Assembly: GCF_042453785.1 (NCBI RefSeq)
Contig: NC_091664.1
Location: 29,498,501 to 29,562,500 of the forward strand
Direction: 5' to 3'
DNA length: 64,000 bases
From: Malus domestica
Taxonomy: Eukaryota > Streptophyta > Magnoliopsida > Rosales > Rosaceae
The stretch's first letter is position 1. Each line of letters opens with the position of its first letter. The notes beneath the pieces are model-generated. The model did no database searches. It had not been told where the DNA came from and worked only from the letters and a program-made list of their open reading frames with translations. A program made the position numbers and the translations under genes. Below are positions 50,980 to 63,954 of this stretch, piece by piece.

Positions 50980-51300
50980 CCTAAGCTCGTAGATAGAGTT
51001 AGCTAAGCCAAATTCAATAGTAACCGTACCAATTAAACGTAAATCAACAAAATCAACCGCTCTCATCTTTCTTTGTAAATGGGTTACGATTACTGATAAT
51101 GACCTTTAAAATATTGTTTCCTACTTAGACTAATAAATCTCCAAGAAGAAGTCCATTGCTTAAGCTCGTAGATAGAGTCAGCTAAGCCAAATTCAATAGT
51201 GACCGTACCAATCAGACGTAGATCGACGAAATCAATCGCTCTCATGTTTCCTTCTATGTAAATACGTTAAGATTACTGATAATTTTTTCTATAAAATGAT
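50980..51300 (+). repeat. about 180-bp tandem repeat, 2 units, downstream of U1-B
   Basis: Each unit starts TAAGCTCGTAGATAGAGT, continues with AGCTAAGCCAAATTCAATAG and ACCGTACCAAT, and ends near GATTACTGATAAT. Three related units follow U1-C at 57355-57850. Confidence 0.75.
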
Positions 51301-51522
51301 AAATGTACCCAATGGCTTTCATATGTTTTGATTTTGATCTATGAGTTTTCCCAGTTGGTGGTAATATTGAATAATTGTCATTTTTTTGTAATTGCAGGAC
51401 TATTTCATTATTTGAACGATATTTTAATTAAACTAATCTAAACTGCGAAAGCAGTTTGTTCGAAGTTGAATACAAAGGAGAGAATAACAGTGATCTAAGA
51501 AAAGGCCGATTCAGCAACACTT

Positions 51523-53856
<2,334 letters not shown>

Positions 53857-54137
53857 ATTTATCTTGTGTTGCAGCAAGCTGTGAAAGAAGGGAAAACAGA
53901 CTCAAACGTTCAACAAAACAGAAGCAACCAGAAAACCCGAAAACGCTTAATCTTTTCATCCTCTTAGAAAATCACTTGAAATAGTCAACAGAATCAAAAC
54001 CAGAAGACCCCAAAATATGCAGAAAATAAATAGAGAACAAACAAAAATATCAAGTATTTAACAAGAATGTTAACACAGAAGAACACCAAAAGCTCCCAAC
54101 CAACTTTTGAAGAACCAATAATTATTAAAAAAAGAGT

Positions 54138-54611
54138 AAAATGTCGATTTGCCTGCTAAACTATCACCTAACTTTCAATTTACCCCTGAACTTTTTAATT
54201 GGAAAATTAAGGACTTAAACTAATTTTTTGGCCAATTTGCTATTAATTTTTCATTCATTCCATCCAAATTTCTATTAAATGGAAGCATGTGCACAACATG
54301 CAAGGATAGTTCAATCGCTTCACTTTTTAAAATAATTAAAAACCTTAGATTTCTAAAAAATAACTATGCAAATATGTGTAATTCTATAGCTTTTGTGTCT
54401 AAAGGTTTAGCGAAGTGACGTTTTTGTCCATAAAGGAGAGTCATGTGATAAAAGTTAACGTTAATTTGGATGAAATCTATGAAAAACTAATGGTATGGGG
54501 AAAATTGGCCAAAAAAATAGTTTAAGTCCTTAATTTTATAATTAAAAAGTTCAGATGAGAAATCGAAAGTCACGTGATAGTTCAGGGGCAAATTGGCAGT
54601 TTAGCTTTAAA
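54138..54611. mobile_element. long-TIR MITE, second family, unit 3 only
   Basis: The left arm carries TTTGCCTGCTAAACTATCAC and CCCCTGAACTTTTTAATT. The right arm is its inversion (AATTAAAAAGTTCAGATG, GTGATAGTTCAGGGGCAAAT). Arms are at least 120 bp. It sits in an A-run that is uninterrupted in units 1 and 2, so it inserted after unit 3 arose. Confidence 0.82.
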
Positions 54612-56079
54612 AAAAATGAAAAAAAAAATCAGTTAACTACCATAAGCAGAGCAAAAAGAACAGAATAGTAATTCTGGAATTTGTCCAATATTTAGCAGCA
54701 GATTTTCAAGATTTCAAGCAATATATTTTGTACCCAAATGCTAATAACCAATGAACAATTCAATTATGTCATTAAATATTAATACATCATGTGAAACTCG
54801 AAATAAAGGCCAACCTTATCTTTTGCAGGCAGAGATAAGGAAGAAAGAAAGAAAATTGTATTGTTATTTTCTGGAATTTGGCTCCTTGCACTTCCATGGC
54901 ACTACTGCGTTTATTTATATACTTATTTATTTATTCGTTTGTTTGTTAAGTTTCAGTCAAACACGAAGGTTGTCCTTGTTCTACTTGGTTTATGGAACAT
55001 TTCTTCCTCTGTAGGTATATTTTAATCTTGAAAGTGACAAAGAATTTTCATTTAGGGAAAATTGAATGTGACAAGCCCAAATTAGAGTGTGTGGTCCAGG
55101 AGAGCACTTGCTGAGAAAAACAATAATGCTTGCAAATTGTAGAGTGTAATACACTACTGACAAAGAGATGAATTAGATACGGTCAAATTAGATGGGTAGA
55201 CTTCCAATTATGGAGGCTTTCTCTTCTCTTGTGAGAGCTTTCTCACCGTTGAGTGAGGGTTTTTCGTTGTCATCATTCCGTGTTTCTGTTGGCTCTAGTT
55301 GTGGCCAAGAAAACAGTAAACAATTTCAAAATGATTTGATTATGATTCCACACCAATCTAATTCAAATTAGATTGGTAGAGTTCCAATTCTCGAGGCTTT
55401 CTCTCATCCTGTGAGAGCTTTCCAACCGTCGAGTAAGGATTTTTCGTTTTCATTATTCCGTGTTTTCACTAGCTCTAGTTGTGAAATAATAAAATATTCA
55501 AATTTCATTTCCAAACAATAAAATACACTTTTGGTTTCAAATAATCAACAACCACTATAGTCTAGAGTTAGACCCTTCCACATTTCTTTAATCCTAATTG
55601 CATACATAAGAAACCGACTACTATGTTAAACTATATTTCATAAATAAGTACATTCCTAAATTTCCAATCATCCCTTTTAGTGGCGAAGTCAGAAATCGTC
55701 TGGATTGCAAAATTTAAAGGGGTAAAAAGTTCTGGAAAAATAAAAACAATCAAATCCTTTTAGATAATAACTATGTGGTATGGATAGGGACACAAATACA
55801 ACGATACAACTATTTTCTAAATATTAGGATATAAGACGGCATGGATACGTGAACAAAAATATGCATTAATGTACAATAATGGTATATAAATATACATTGC
55901 AAAATGTCAAAATATACGGAAATATATGGAAATAGATGCTTTGGTTCTTTTATATAAAATGATTACATAAATATATATTGCAAAAGTCAAAATATATGGA
56001 AATAGATGTTTTGGTTGTTGTATTGGTGGGACAGGTGAGGTGGGGTTTTAAAAGATAAGGAAAGGGGTATCAGTACATC

Positions 56080-56281
56080 CAGGAGGATCCTTGCCAGATC
56101 CTCCAATCACATATGTTCATCATACATCATATTATAAAAAATTATTCTAAATTTTTTATTTAAAATTAAATATAAACAGTACCTGATAAAAACTGACCGC
56201 ACGATGTCCGATGAATGAATATGATTGGAAGATCCCCGAAATTCTTACAAAAAGGATCCGACGAGGATCCTTTCTCTTAGT
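56080..56281. mobile_element. GGATCC foldback MITE, unit 3
   Basis: The ends AGGAGGATCCTTGCC and GACGAGGATCCTTTCTC flank an AT-rich middle shared with 7905-8090. AGTACAT lies on both sides, and unit 2 has a single AGTACAT at the same place. Unit 1 has a related insertion at that site (about 44295). Confidence 0.7.
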
Positions 56282-56377
56282 ACATATCTATCCTCAATGT
56301 TTCATTAAAATAACTATGGCTTGCCATTAATTGTCCTCCTTTTATATTAAAAAAAAAAACGACAACATTAAAGTAAG

Positions 56378-56503
56378 GGATGTGCTATCCACACACCCCT
56401 TGATAATTTCTGTCCGTTGATATTCTTCAATTCATCCGATCGGAAGATCAAAAATTAAAAAGGTATGTGAGAAGTAAAATAGGGTGTGTAGATATCACAC
56501 TCC
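56378..56503. mobile_element. small foldback MITE, unit 3 only
   Basis: The inverted ends are GGATGTGCTATCCACACACC and GGTGTGTAGATATCACACTCC. TAAG occurs on both sides. Unit 2 lacks it near 50278, giving an empty site. Confidence 0.75.
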
Positions 56504-56769
56504 TAAGGTAAAATCGAGGCTCTCCCAAATGACCATGGAGTCAATCGAGGCTCTCCTCAGCCAACTTTCCGACAAGCTCAACGCAGGCTGCATAACTAAA
56601 TTTTTCGGCAAGCTCAGACGAACCAGATGGGCGGTTCCTCCCCTGTGATTTCGTTGCTTTGCCACTGCCCCCACTTAATAATTCGTCTAACAATCCATGA
56701 ACTTTCCAAAGTACCTTAAAAAAAACCTTCGAACTACATTTTTGGATTACCGCTGCCATCAGTAAGCTT

Positions 56770-56822
56770 GTCCCACATCGACCAATTAAGGTCAAAGAAA
56801 TGAGGCGGTATGGGTATAAAAA
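56770..56822 (+). promoter_or_regulatory. U1-C snRNA promoter: USE and TATA
   Basis: GTCCCACATCG is at 56770-56780 and TATAAAAATA starts at 56815, 30 bases before the RNA start, matching U1-B. Confidence 0.87.
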
Positions 56823-56844
56823 TAAAGGACGAATACTGAAGAAA

Positions 56845-57007
56845 GTACTTACCTGGACAGGGTCTATGAGCGATCAAGAAGGCTCATGGCCTGGGCTGGT
56901 GACCTTCATTGCACTCTGAAGGGGTGCCTGCCTATGATCTCCTCAATGTAGGAGAGTCAATGTCATAATTTGTTGCTGTGGGGGCTTGCGTTCGCGCAGC
57001 CCCTGCC
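56845..57007 (+). ncRNA. U1: U1 spliceosomal RNA, copy C
   Basis: The 5' end is GTACTTACCTGG and the stem-loop I loop is GATCAAGAAG. ATTGCACTC in stem-loop II fits U1A-type binding, the Sm-like AATTTGTTG is at 56967-56975, and the terminal hairpin is intact. It differs from U1-B at only a few positions. The downstream sequence CAAACTAAAGAATAT is a weaker match to the plant 3' box than at U1-B. Confidence 0.88.
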
Positions 57008-57354
57008 CAAACTAAAGAATATGAATTTGATGATCTATATGTTTTCTTTAAAACTTGATACTTTTAAAGCCCAAAACCAATTTCCTAATGGAGATTATAT
57101 TCACACCTTAAATTTATTTTTTTCCCATAATTTTTTAATTTTTTAATATTTTTTATGCGGAAGAAGTAATTTGAGATGTGTGAATATAATTTTTTTTTTC
57201 TATTTAATCAAATTGAACCACTAAATCCAATTCGTTCTCCTAGTTTTTTAAAAGTCCTCCAAATTGTATCGGGGATGAGGTAATCAAAGTAAATGAATCG
57301 CCCACAAACAACTATGTTTGCTGGCCCAGCTGCTACAATTCCCAAGATGTCCAT

Positions 57355-57850
57355 TGCCTAACCTCATAGATAGAGTTAGCTATAAGCTAAATTCAACCGT
57401 AACAGTACCAATAAGACATAAATCAACAAAATCAACAGTTGTCATGTTTCCTTCTTTGTAAATGCGTTATGATTACTGATAATGACCTTTAAATAAAAAA
57501 ATAATCAATAACGTATATTGTCTCCTGCTTAGATTGATAAATCTCCAAGAAGAAGTCCATTGCTTAAGCTTGTAGATAGAGTTAACAAGGCCAAATTCAA
57601 TAGTGACCGTACCAATAAGACGTAAATCAACAAAATCAACTGCTGTCATGTTTCCTTCTTTGTAAATACGTTACGATTACTGATAATGGCCTGGCTGCTA
57701 AATCTCCAAGAAGAAGTCCATTGCTTAAGCTCGTAGATAGAGTTAGTTAAGCCAAGTTCAATAGTGATCGTACCAATCATATGTAGATCGATGAAATCAA
57801 CCACTCTCATGTTTCCTTCTCTGTAAATACGTTAAGATTATTGATAATTT
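57355..57850 (+). repeat. tandem repeat, 3 units of about 160-205 bp, downstream of U1-C
   Basis: The three modules each contain GTAGATAGAGTT (first copy CATAGATAGAGTT), CAATAGTGACCGTACCAAT or a close variant, and CATGTTTCCTTC. This is the same family as 50980-51300, with one extra unit. No coding potential. Confidence 0.75.
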
Positions 57851-57909
57851 TTTCTATAAAATGATAAATGTACCCAATGGCTTTCATATGTTTTGATTTT
57901 AATCTATGG

Positions 57910-58117
57910 GTTTTCCCTTCGGTGGTAATATGGAATAATTGTCATTTTTTTTTTGTAATTGCAGGACTATTTCTTTATTTGAACGATATTTTAATTAAAC
58001 TAATCTAAACTGCGTTTTCCCTTCGGTGGTAATATGGAATAATTGTCATTTTTTTTTTGTAATTGCAGGACTATTTCTTTATTTGAACGATATTTTAATT
58101 AAACTAATCTAAACTGC
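57910..58117. repeat. 104-bp direct tandem duplication
   Basis: Two adjacent 104-bp units (57910-58013 and 58014-58117) begin GTTTTCCCTTCGGTGG and end AATCTAAACTGC. I see no difference between them, so the event is very recent. Unit 2 has a single copy of this sequence before 51460. Confidence 0.88.
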
Positions 58118-58283
58118 GAAAGCGAATTGTTCGAAGTTGAATACAAAGGAGAGAATAACAATGACCTAGCCAAGTTAGTTAAATCGAGGTTAACCAAACT
58201 CTAACTATTGGTGCATGATTCTTATAACATTTGGGATGCAAAATGCTAGGTTTTTTTTTTTTAAATTAAAAACATGGGTAGAA

Positions 58284-58494
58284 GGGGGGGGGGGGGGGGC
58301 AGGATCCTCTCCTAAGCTAAGGATGAGGATCCTCCTCATCAATAAGTGTGGGCCATTGGATGAAAATCCAACGGCTACAAACAGGGAGGTCCCTTTAAAA
58401 TTATAATAATCGTAGCCGTTAGATTTTCATCCAACGGCCTAGATCCCTTGATGAGGAGGATCCTCATCCTTAGCTCAAGAGAGGATCCTGGTTC
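58284..58494. repeat. 16-G run and GGATCC foldback repeat
   Basis: A run of 16 G (58284-58299) abuts a foldback sequence. Its left arm is AGGATCCTCTCC.., GATGAGGATCCTCCTCATC; the right arm is GATGAGGAGGATCCTCATC.., GAGAGGATCCTGG. The middle contains ATCCAACGGCTACAAACAG, shared with 49875-50162. Confidence 0.8.
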
Positions 58495-58577
58495 AGAAGG
58501 GGGAGCTATCTAAAGGTTAATGGTGAGACTGATTATCATTCTGGTTCGTTTGCAAGCTTTGGTGGCTGTGTCGATCA

Positions 58578-58629
58578 GTCCCACATTGATGAGGTACTGA
58601 AAGTGCAGGGAAGCGAGGGGGTATAAATA
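58578..58629 (+). promoter_or_regulatory. U1-D snRNA promoter: USE and TATA
   Basis: GTCCCACATTG (one change from consensus, C to T) is at 58578-58588 and TATAAATAA at 58622, about 32 bases before the predicted RNA start. Confidence 0.8.
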
Positions 58630-58653
58630 ATAAAGGGACGGGCCTGTGTGAAC

Positions 58654-58810
58654 TTACATACCTGGACGGGGTCGAATGGGTGATCAAGAAGGCCCATGGC
58701 CTAGGTGGGTGGCCTCCATTGCACTTTGGAGGTGCACTTGCCTAACATCTCCCTAGAGGAGACTGTACGTCGTAATTTGTGGTAGTGGGGCTGTGTACGC
58801 GCGGCCCCTC
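58654..58810 (+). ncRNA. U1: U1 spliceosomal RNA, diverged copy D
   Basis: The body is clearly U1: the stem-loop I loop GATCAAGAAGGCCCATGGCC, CTCCATTGCACTTTGGAG in stem-loop II, Sm site AATTTGTGG at 58774-58782 and terminal hairpin GGGGCTGTG..GCGGCCCC. The 5' end reads TTACATACCTGG, so the pairing block is ACATACCTG instead of ACTTACCTG. Unlike the other five copies, this one keeps the standard AATTTGTGGTAGTGGGG around the Sm site. The exact 5' end is uncertain because AACTTACATACC could also be read as a small insertion. It may be a variant U1 or an early pseudogene. Confidence 0.78.
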
Positions 58811-60727
58811 TAAAATTCTATTCTCAAATTCATTTGGTTTTTTTCGCCGTCCAATATGTGAAAATTAATTTATATAAAGTGAGTTGTTGTGGGGAAAAGA
58901 GGATCTCGTTGGATTTTCTCTTTTAGGGATCTTATGATTGTGTGGTTAAAAATTATTTCAAAATTTAAATATAAATAATACAGAATCACGGTGATAGACT
59001 CAAAATAAAATAATGGTTAATCAATATTCTATTAACCATCATAAATCAAATTCGATCATTTTATGGCTGCATCTAACTTTATTGACTACTCTCAAACGGG
59101 ATCAAGTCATTCATAATTCACCAATTGCTTGTCAAATTTCCAAAATTAACAATCATGCAATATTGGAACACTTCCTTCGAATAATTGACTCCAAATTAGT
59201 TTTTGCCGTCTAGTTTTTATTTAACGGTCACATACTTACTTAATACTCAACAAAGAATTATATATACATAACCAGATTCCACAACTTTCTTATAATTCCT
59301 CCATCAAGTCCAACATGAATATAATTAGCCGAAGATCACCCAAAATCCAAGGTGAGGCTTACGGCAAGCCTACTCATCAACTTAAACCAATTCTTTGCCA
59401 CTTTAGTTACAAGTTTAAAAATTCACACAAATTCATCCAACTTACACCAAGAACTTAACATAAATTAACTCATCTATTAGAACCAAAAAGAAAATATGAT
59501 AGGGTTTCTTGGGTTCTCACCTCCAAAGTTGTTCATCAATCTGCCACTTCGCTACTACGCTCTTAAATCAACTTCATCACCACAAATCATATCCTAGAAG
59601 TGCATGATGAGAAGAGTATTTTTCTCTCTTGGGTCGAGACCCATCTTCGGCGAGGTTGGCCATAATCGGCGAAAAACCCACGAAAACCGTCAAAACTTCT
59701 AGGCTTCAATATATGAGCACGCTTGGTTCCAGCATATGGTTTTGATATCAAATTGAAGAGGGCTTTGCTATAAATATTAGCCTTTGACCGTGAGTGATTT
59801 CGTTGCTGTATGAGAAAGTTATCATTTTTGGAGTGAATAAGAATTAAGGGGAAGAAGAATGCAGCAGCCTCCCTGCTTCATCTGCCTCCAGGGAAAGAAA
59901 AAAGAAGAGAAGCCTTTGGCTTCTAGAATACTCCCTCCCAAAATTACCATTTTGCCAGATAACTTTAAAAATTTGTAACCTACTCGTTCTAACTCTGAAT
60001 TCACATCCGTTTGTGACCACGCGTTCATTACAATAAGTATTATTTAAATAAAATATAATATTGATCACCAAGTGTCTTGAACTCGAAGGTCCCACAAAAG
60101 ACAAAATTACCCACCATCTTACTTGTTTTCCAATGAGCTCCATATAATCATACATCTAAAAATACATAGGGTATTACAGTAGTGACTCCTATTCTTTATG
60201 TGGCTACATACATAATTAATTACTGAAAGATAAAAACATAATTTGAAATTAGAAAACATGATTCTGACGTCTCTTCTAAAAGCATTCCTTTCACTAATCA
60301 CTACATGAAAATACAAAATAAGTGGACACGGAGATTGCCTAAAACTTTGGTTGGGTTAAATGAATCACATAAATATTCGTGTTGCTTGTATGCTTGTGTG
60401 ATTTTACGTCTTAACTTTTTTAGTGCAATTATTGGCACACTCATGTGCAAACATGAATATTTAAGGAAAAATGATATCAATATTTCAATATTATGTTTGA
60501 ACTGGTAAGTCTTGCACTCAATTCATCGTGTAGCAAAAAGGATTGAGTTCTCACTCAATTTATATCCCATATTATATTTCCATGGGGTCTCTCAGCTCGT
60601 GAAAGTTGTGTGCATAAAGCACAATCGATGTCCCACATTCATCACGGATAGGGCTTATCAGGAAAGTCAAATGGAATGTGAGAGAAATCCCCAAAATTTT
60701 GTAGCCTTATGGACAAAATGCGCAGGA
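58811..60727. other. spacer between U1-D and U1-E; no gene seen
   Basis: About 1.9 kb of AT-rich DNA lies between the two U1 genes. The part near 59300-60180 has the look of decayed retroelement DNA, but ends could not be fixed. A USE-like GTCCCACATTC at about 60630 has no TATA box or U1 body at the right distance. Confidence 0.4.
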
Positions 60728-60777
60728 TTCCCACATCGGCTAGAAGACGTAAGGGAACAGAGTAAGTGCTATAAAAA
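60728..60777 (+). promoter_or_regulatory. U1-E snRNA promoter: USE and TATA
   Basis: TTCCCACATCG is at 60728-60738 and TATAAAAAGG at 60770, 31 bases before the RNA start. Confidence 0.86.
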
Positions 60778-60800
60778 GGAGCGAGCAGCAACGTAGCAAC

Positions 60801-60962
60801 ATACTTACCTGGACGGGGTCAATGAGCGATCAGGAAGGCTCATGGCCTAGGTTGGTGACCTTCATTGCACTTAGAAGGGGTGCCTGCTTAAGGTCTCCCC
60901 AAGTGGGAGAGCCTACGTCATAATTTATTGCCTTGGGGGCTTGCGTCCGCGCAGCCCCCGCC
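60801..60962 (+). ncRNA. U1: U1 spliceosomal RNA, copy E (canonical 5' end)
   Basis: The 5' end ATACTTACCTGG is the exact U1 consensus. Stem-loop I has GATCAGGAAG, which fits GAUCANGAAG. Stem-loop II has ATTGCACTTAG. Stem-loop III has CTCCCCAAGTGGGAGAG as in standard plant U1. The Sm region reads AATTTATTG (60922-60930), a departure from AATTTGTGG. The terminal hairpin GGGGGCTTGCGTCCGCGCAG is intact. The downstream CA..TTTAGTATTT partly fits the plant 3' box. Confidence 0.9.
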
Positions 60963-62293
60963 CAATTCATACCAAAATTTAGTATTTACTTTTTATAGTT
61001 GGAGTAATTAAGAGTCACAGTTGAAGTATTTGATTTAAATTAATAAGTAAATAAAATAAATATGATGTTTATCCTGAAACAGTTGAAGTATTATTGACTT
61101 TAATAATAATTTAGTTATGAATTCTTGAACTTGCATAGCAATTAGGGAATCTGGTGACACGAGGCATGGGTAGAACTCGTCTCTTCAAAACCCGTTTTAC
61201 ATTATTCAAGGCGGAGGTGGTCGTCGTTTATTTTGGTTCGGGTTGGATTTGACCAACCTAATAAGTTTGGATTGACATTGTTGAAACCCATCGTCACCCA
61301 ATCAACGAGCAACCAACCCACCTAAATTGGGTTGATTGTGTTAGGGTTGGTTTCATGCGTTGGGCCTAATTTCCTTTTCTTAATTTTACGTATGCGTGAC
61401 AATATTCAAGATTCATATTAAACTAGACCTCAATCATGTAAATTTTGTGTCCTATAATCCTTACATGTTAGGTAATATTAAAATTTCATCATTCCTAAAA
61501 TCACAAGTACATTTTAGAGTTAATTTTATATGTTTGTCTATCAAATATAGACGTATGTTTTAACAATTTTTTATACATGGATGGGTTAATAATATTTTAA
61601 CCACCTACTAATCACTTTAATTCAATTTATAGATCGCTTATTTAGTTGATTCTAGCCAAAAGTTGAGATGTAAAACCGTACTCAAGAGTTGCTAATTACA
61701 TCTAAATCACCCAATCTTGGACATGCATTTGAATCTAGAAGTGACACGACCCATACAAAAGCAAGGTTGTTACTTGTTAGAAGCAAGGAATCGAAGTTTA
61801 GTTGCCATCATCAAACCCATGGGGCTAGAAATTGATTAAACAACTCTGCCAATTGGTACAAAGATCTTGGGTATTTGGGGTAGGGTTTAGAAATTGATTA
61901 AACAAACCTTGGCTTTTATGGAAGCTCAAACAATTTATGAACCGGTTGTCGCATTAGCTCTTTTATTTATTTGAAAAGCCGGCTCCCCGTTGTATCTGCA
62001 GGCAGTCGAATGGCGGATTCGTCATCTACAGGAGGCGAGCCTCCTTCACCAACAAAATCAGCTTGTAAGTAAAAGGCATGAAAGAGCTCATATACCATCC
62101 TAATATCTGAATTGAAGACTTTTTATACATATATAAAGAACAGTTTACAACATAAATAGGCTGAAGTTAAACCTTTAACCATGTGTTTGCCCGATTCAAG
62201 TGTGAAACCTCAAGTATAATGTGGTGGAGCATTATGTTCAATTTCGTATGTATTTTGTAAGGTAAGGAAACCAACGCCAAATGTAATTTGACA
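60963..62293. other. spacer between U1-E and U1-F
   Basis: The DNA is AT-rich with no clear gene. One short exon-like sequence lies at 62010-62064 and is listed separately. Around 61190-61360 there is imperfect GGGTTGG/CCAACCC-rich DNA with no recognisable identity. Confidence 0.45.
62010..62064 (+). other. possible orphan first coding exon
   Basis: ATG at 62010 opens MADSSSTGGEPPSPTKSA and is followed at 62065 by a strong donor GTAAGT. A good acceptor (TTGTATCTGCAG) ends at 62000. The composition is much less AT-rich than its surroundings. No second exon was found before the window ends, so it may be a captured or orphaned exon. The family is not recognised. Confidence 0.35.
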
Positions 62294-62344
62294 GTCCCAC
62301 ACCGATCCGCAAGGAAAAGGAGAGCCAAGTGTATAGTATAAAAT
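62294..62344 (+). promoter_or_regulatory. U1-F snRNA promoter: USE and TATA
   Basis: GTCCCACACCG (one change) is at 62294-62304 and TATAAAATG at 62337, 32 bases before the RNA start. Confidence 0.83.
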
Positions 62345-62368
62345 GAGAAGAGGTAGGGCCGTGGAATC

Positions 62369-62530
62369 ATACTTACCTGGACGTGGTCTACGGGCAATCA
62401 GGAAGGCTCATGGCCTAGGTTGGTGGCGTACATTGCACTTAGTAGGGGTGCCTACCTATGGTCTCCTCAATGTAGGAGAGCCAACGTCATAATTTGTTGC
62501 CGTGGGGGCCTGCGTTCGCGCGGCCCCCTG
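62369..62530 (+). ncRNA. U1: U1 spliceosomal RNA, copy F (canonical 5' end)
   Basis: The 5' end ATACTTACCTGG is canonical. The stem-loop I loop reads CAATCAGGAAGG, with A where the GAUCA consensus has G. Stem-loop II has ATTGCACTTAG, the Sm-like site AATTTGTTG is at 62491-62499, and the hairpin is GGGGGCCTGCG..GCGGCCCCC. The base GGACGTGG has a T where most copies have G or A. It is likely functional or only recently decayed. Confidence 0.86.
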
Positions 62531-62771
62531 TCAAACCAATTAATTAGAATTTTGTTGATCACCTTGAAATTATTTTATATATTTTAAAATTGGGACTGGA
62601 TAAATTGTTTTGTTTAAGTTACATATTAATAAACTGGTTGTTAATTAAAATTTTAGAAAATGATCATTCTAATCATCTAATAAAAAAAACATTGAACAAA
62701 AATGTCAGAAAATTATCAAATTAAAAAATTGGCGCATACGTTGTGTTCTCTTTCCTCGAGAGATTTTTCAA

Positions 62772-62902
62772 TGTGATCGGAACACAGAAGGTATACTACG
62801 TATTACTATAGAAATTGTGAGATATGTGTTAAAAAATTAAACTTACCATCACTTATGTAATAACATGTGGTATACGACTCATGTTTCCGTCACAATAAAA
62901 AA
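62772..62902. mobile_element. MITE related to the one nested at 38763
   Basis: The ends GTGATCGGAACACAG and GACTCATGTTTCCGTCAC correspond to those of 38763-38922. The interior shares GATATGTGTTAAAAA and CATCACTTA. Confidence 0.6.
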
Positions 62903-63140
62903 TATTTCCTCCTCTGCTGCGCTTCCGCCTCCGCTGGGTATGCCGAGACTGCAATCCCCTTCTGCAAATCCATCTTCGATTCCATTTTGTTGCAAGTCGA
63001 GATTCCATATTGAAGAACGAGGGAAGATGGAGAAAAGAGACACGGTTCAGTTTGTGCACTGCTCTTTTCTTCTCTTTTTCCATTTTTCTTTTGGTTTTTT
63101 CATTGTTATCCATACTCATTAATGATAAGTCTTAGTAAAA
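62903..63140. other. CT-rich unassigned sequence
   Basis: A less AT-rich piece has open frames on both strands (for example a plus-strand MEKRDTVQFVHC). No family, start context or splice structure convinces me that it is a gene. Confidence 0.3.
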
Positions 63141-63508
63141 TAAATGCCTAATTTGATTATTAGTCTCTGTAGTAATATGATAGTTGGAAGATTGTCACTG
63201 TGGTAAAAAAATTAGGATTTAAGCTCTTGTGATGAAGTCTGTTAGTATTTAGGTCCAAAATTGAAATTTCGTCAACTCTTCATTAATTATTAGCACATAA
63301 AGCTCACATGTGAGACTAACAAAAATAAAGTTAGTCTCACATATAGCCCCACGTGCTAACAATTAACCAATAATTTATGAAATTTTCAATTTTGGACCTA
63401 AATCCTAACATATTTCACCACAGAGGCTTAAATCCTATTTTTTTTACCACATGAGCTATTTTCCAACTACCCTATCACTACGGAACTATTAATCCAATTA
63501 AGCCTAAA
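63141..63508. mobile_element. large foldback MITE, arms about 170 bp
   Basis: The whole element is close to a palindrome. The left arm has GCCTAATTTGATTATTAG, GATAGTTGGAAGATTG and GGTCCAAAATTGAAATTTCG. The right arm has their inversions (AAATTTTCAATTTTGGACC, TTTTCCAACTACCCTATCA, ATTAATCCAATTAAGCC). The tip is a hairpin GTGAGACTAAC..GTTAGTCTCAC. It is non-coding. Confidence 0.82.
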
Positions 63509-63954
63509 ATAAAAAGCAAACTTAGTTGCACATGTAAAGCGTGTGTGCTAATTGCTAGTAGTCTTTTAACCTTTTGAATTTGTTCCATAAGAATTTTTAT
63601 ATTTAACCTTTTTCAATAGTTATTTCACTAATTAATTTTCTTTTTGAATTTAGAATTTTAACCCTAAATATGAAATTAGTGGAAGATAGTGACAAAATTG
63701 ATGATTATGGCGATTGGCATGAAGTAAAAGTTTTAGATGAAAGGGCTGAAAACTAAATTAAATTGAAAATTTAGCGAATTAAATTAAAAGATTAGAAAGA
63801 GCTCAAAAGTTAAAAACTAAATTAAAAATTTAGCAAATTAAAATCCTTATTTCATTGGCACCCAAAACAAGTGTGTAACACCCAAGACTGTAATTTTAGA
63901 TGTGAAACCTAAATTTCATATACCCAAGGATAATGATAGTAATTTGTCAAGACT

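Larger units (their letters stand above)
44415..51496. repeat. duplicated unit 2
   Basis: This 7.1 kb unit contains DES1-like gene 2, its upstream DNA, U1-B and downstream tandem repeats. Its right border is the abrupt change at 51496, where U1-downstream sequence meets the 3' end of the next DES1-like gene. Confidence 0.85.

Noticed and set aside
59300-60180. A second LTR on the minus strand (GTAATACCC-type end near 60175)
   Set aside because: Only one end looks LTR-like. I could not find the other end or a target duplication, so it was not annotated.
60625-60660. A seventh snRNA promoter (GTCCCACATTC)
   Set aside because: There is no TATA box at the required distance and no snRNA body follows. 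The real U1-E promoter lies 100 bases downstream.
62853-63122. Opposed 85-88 codon open frames on both strands
   Set aside because: No family match. Overlapping frames on opposite strands in CT-rich DNA are a common chance result.
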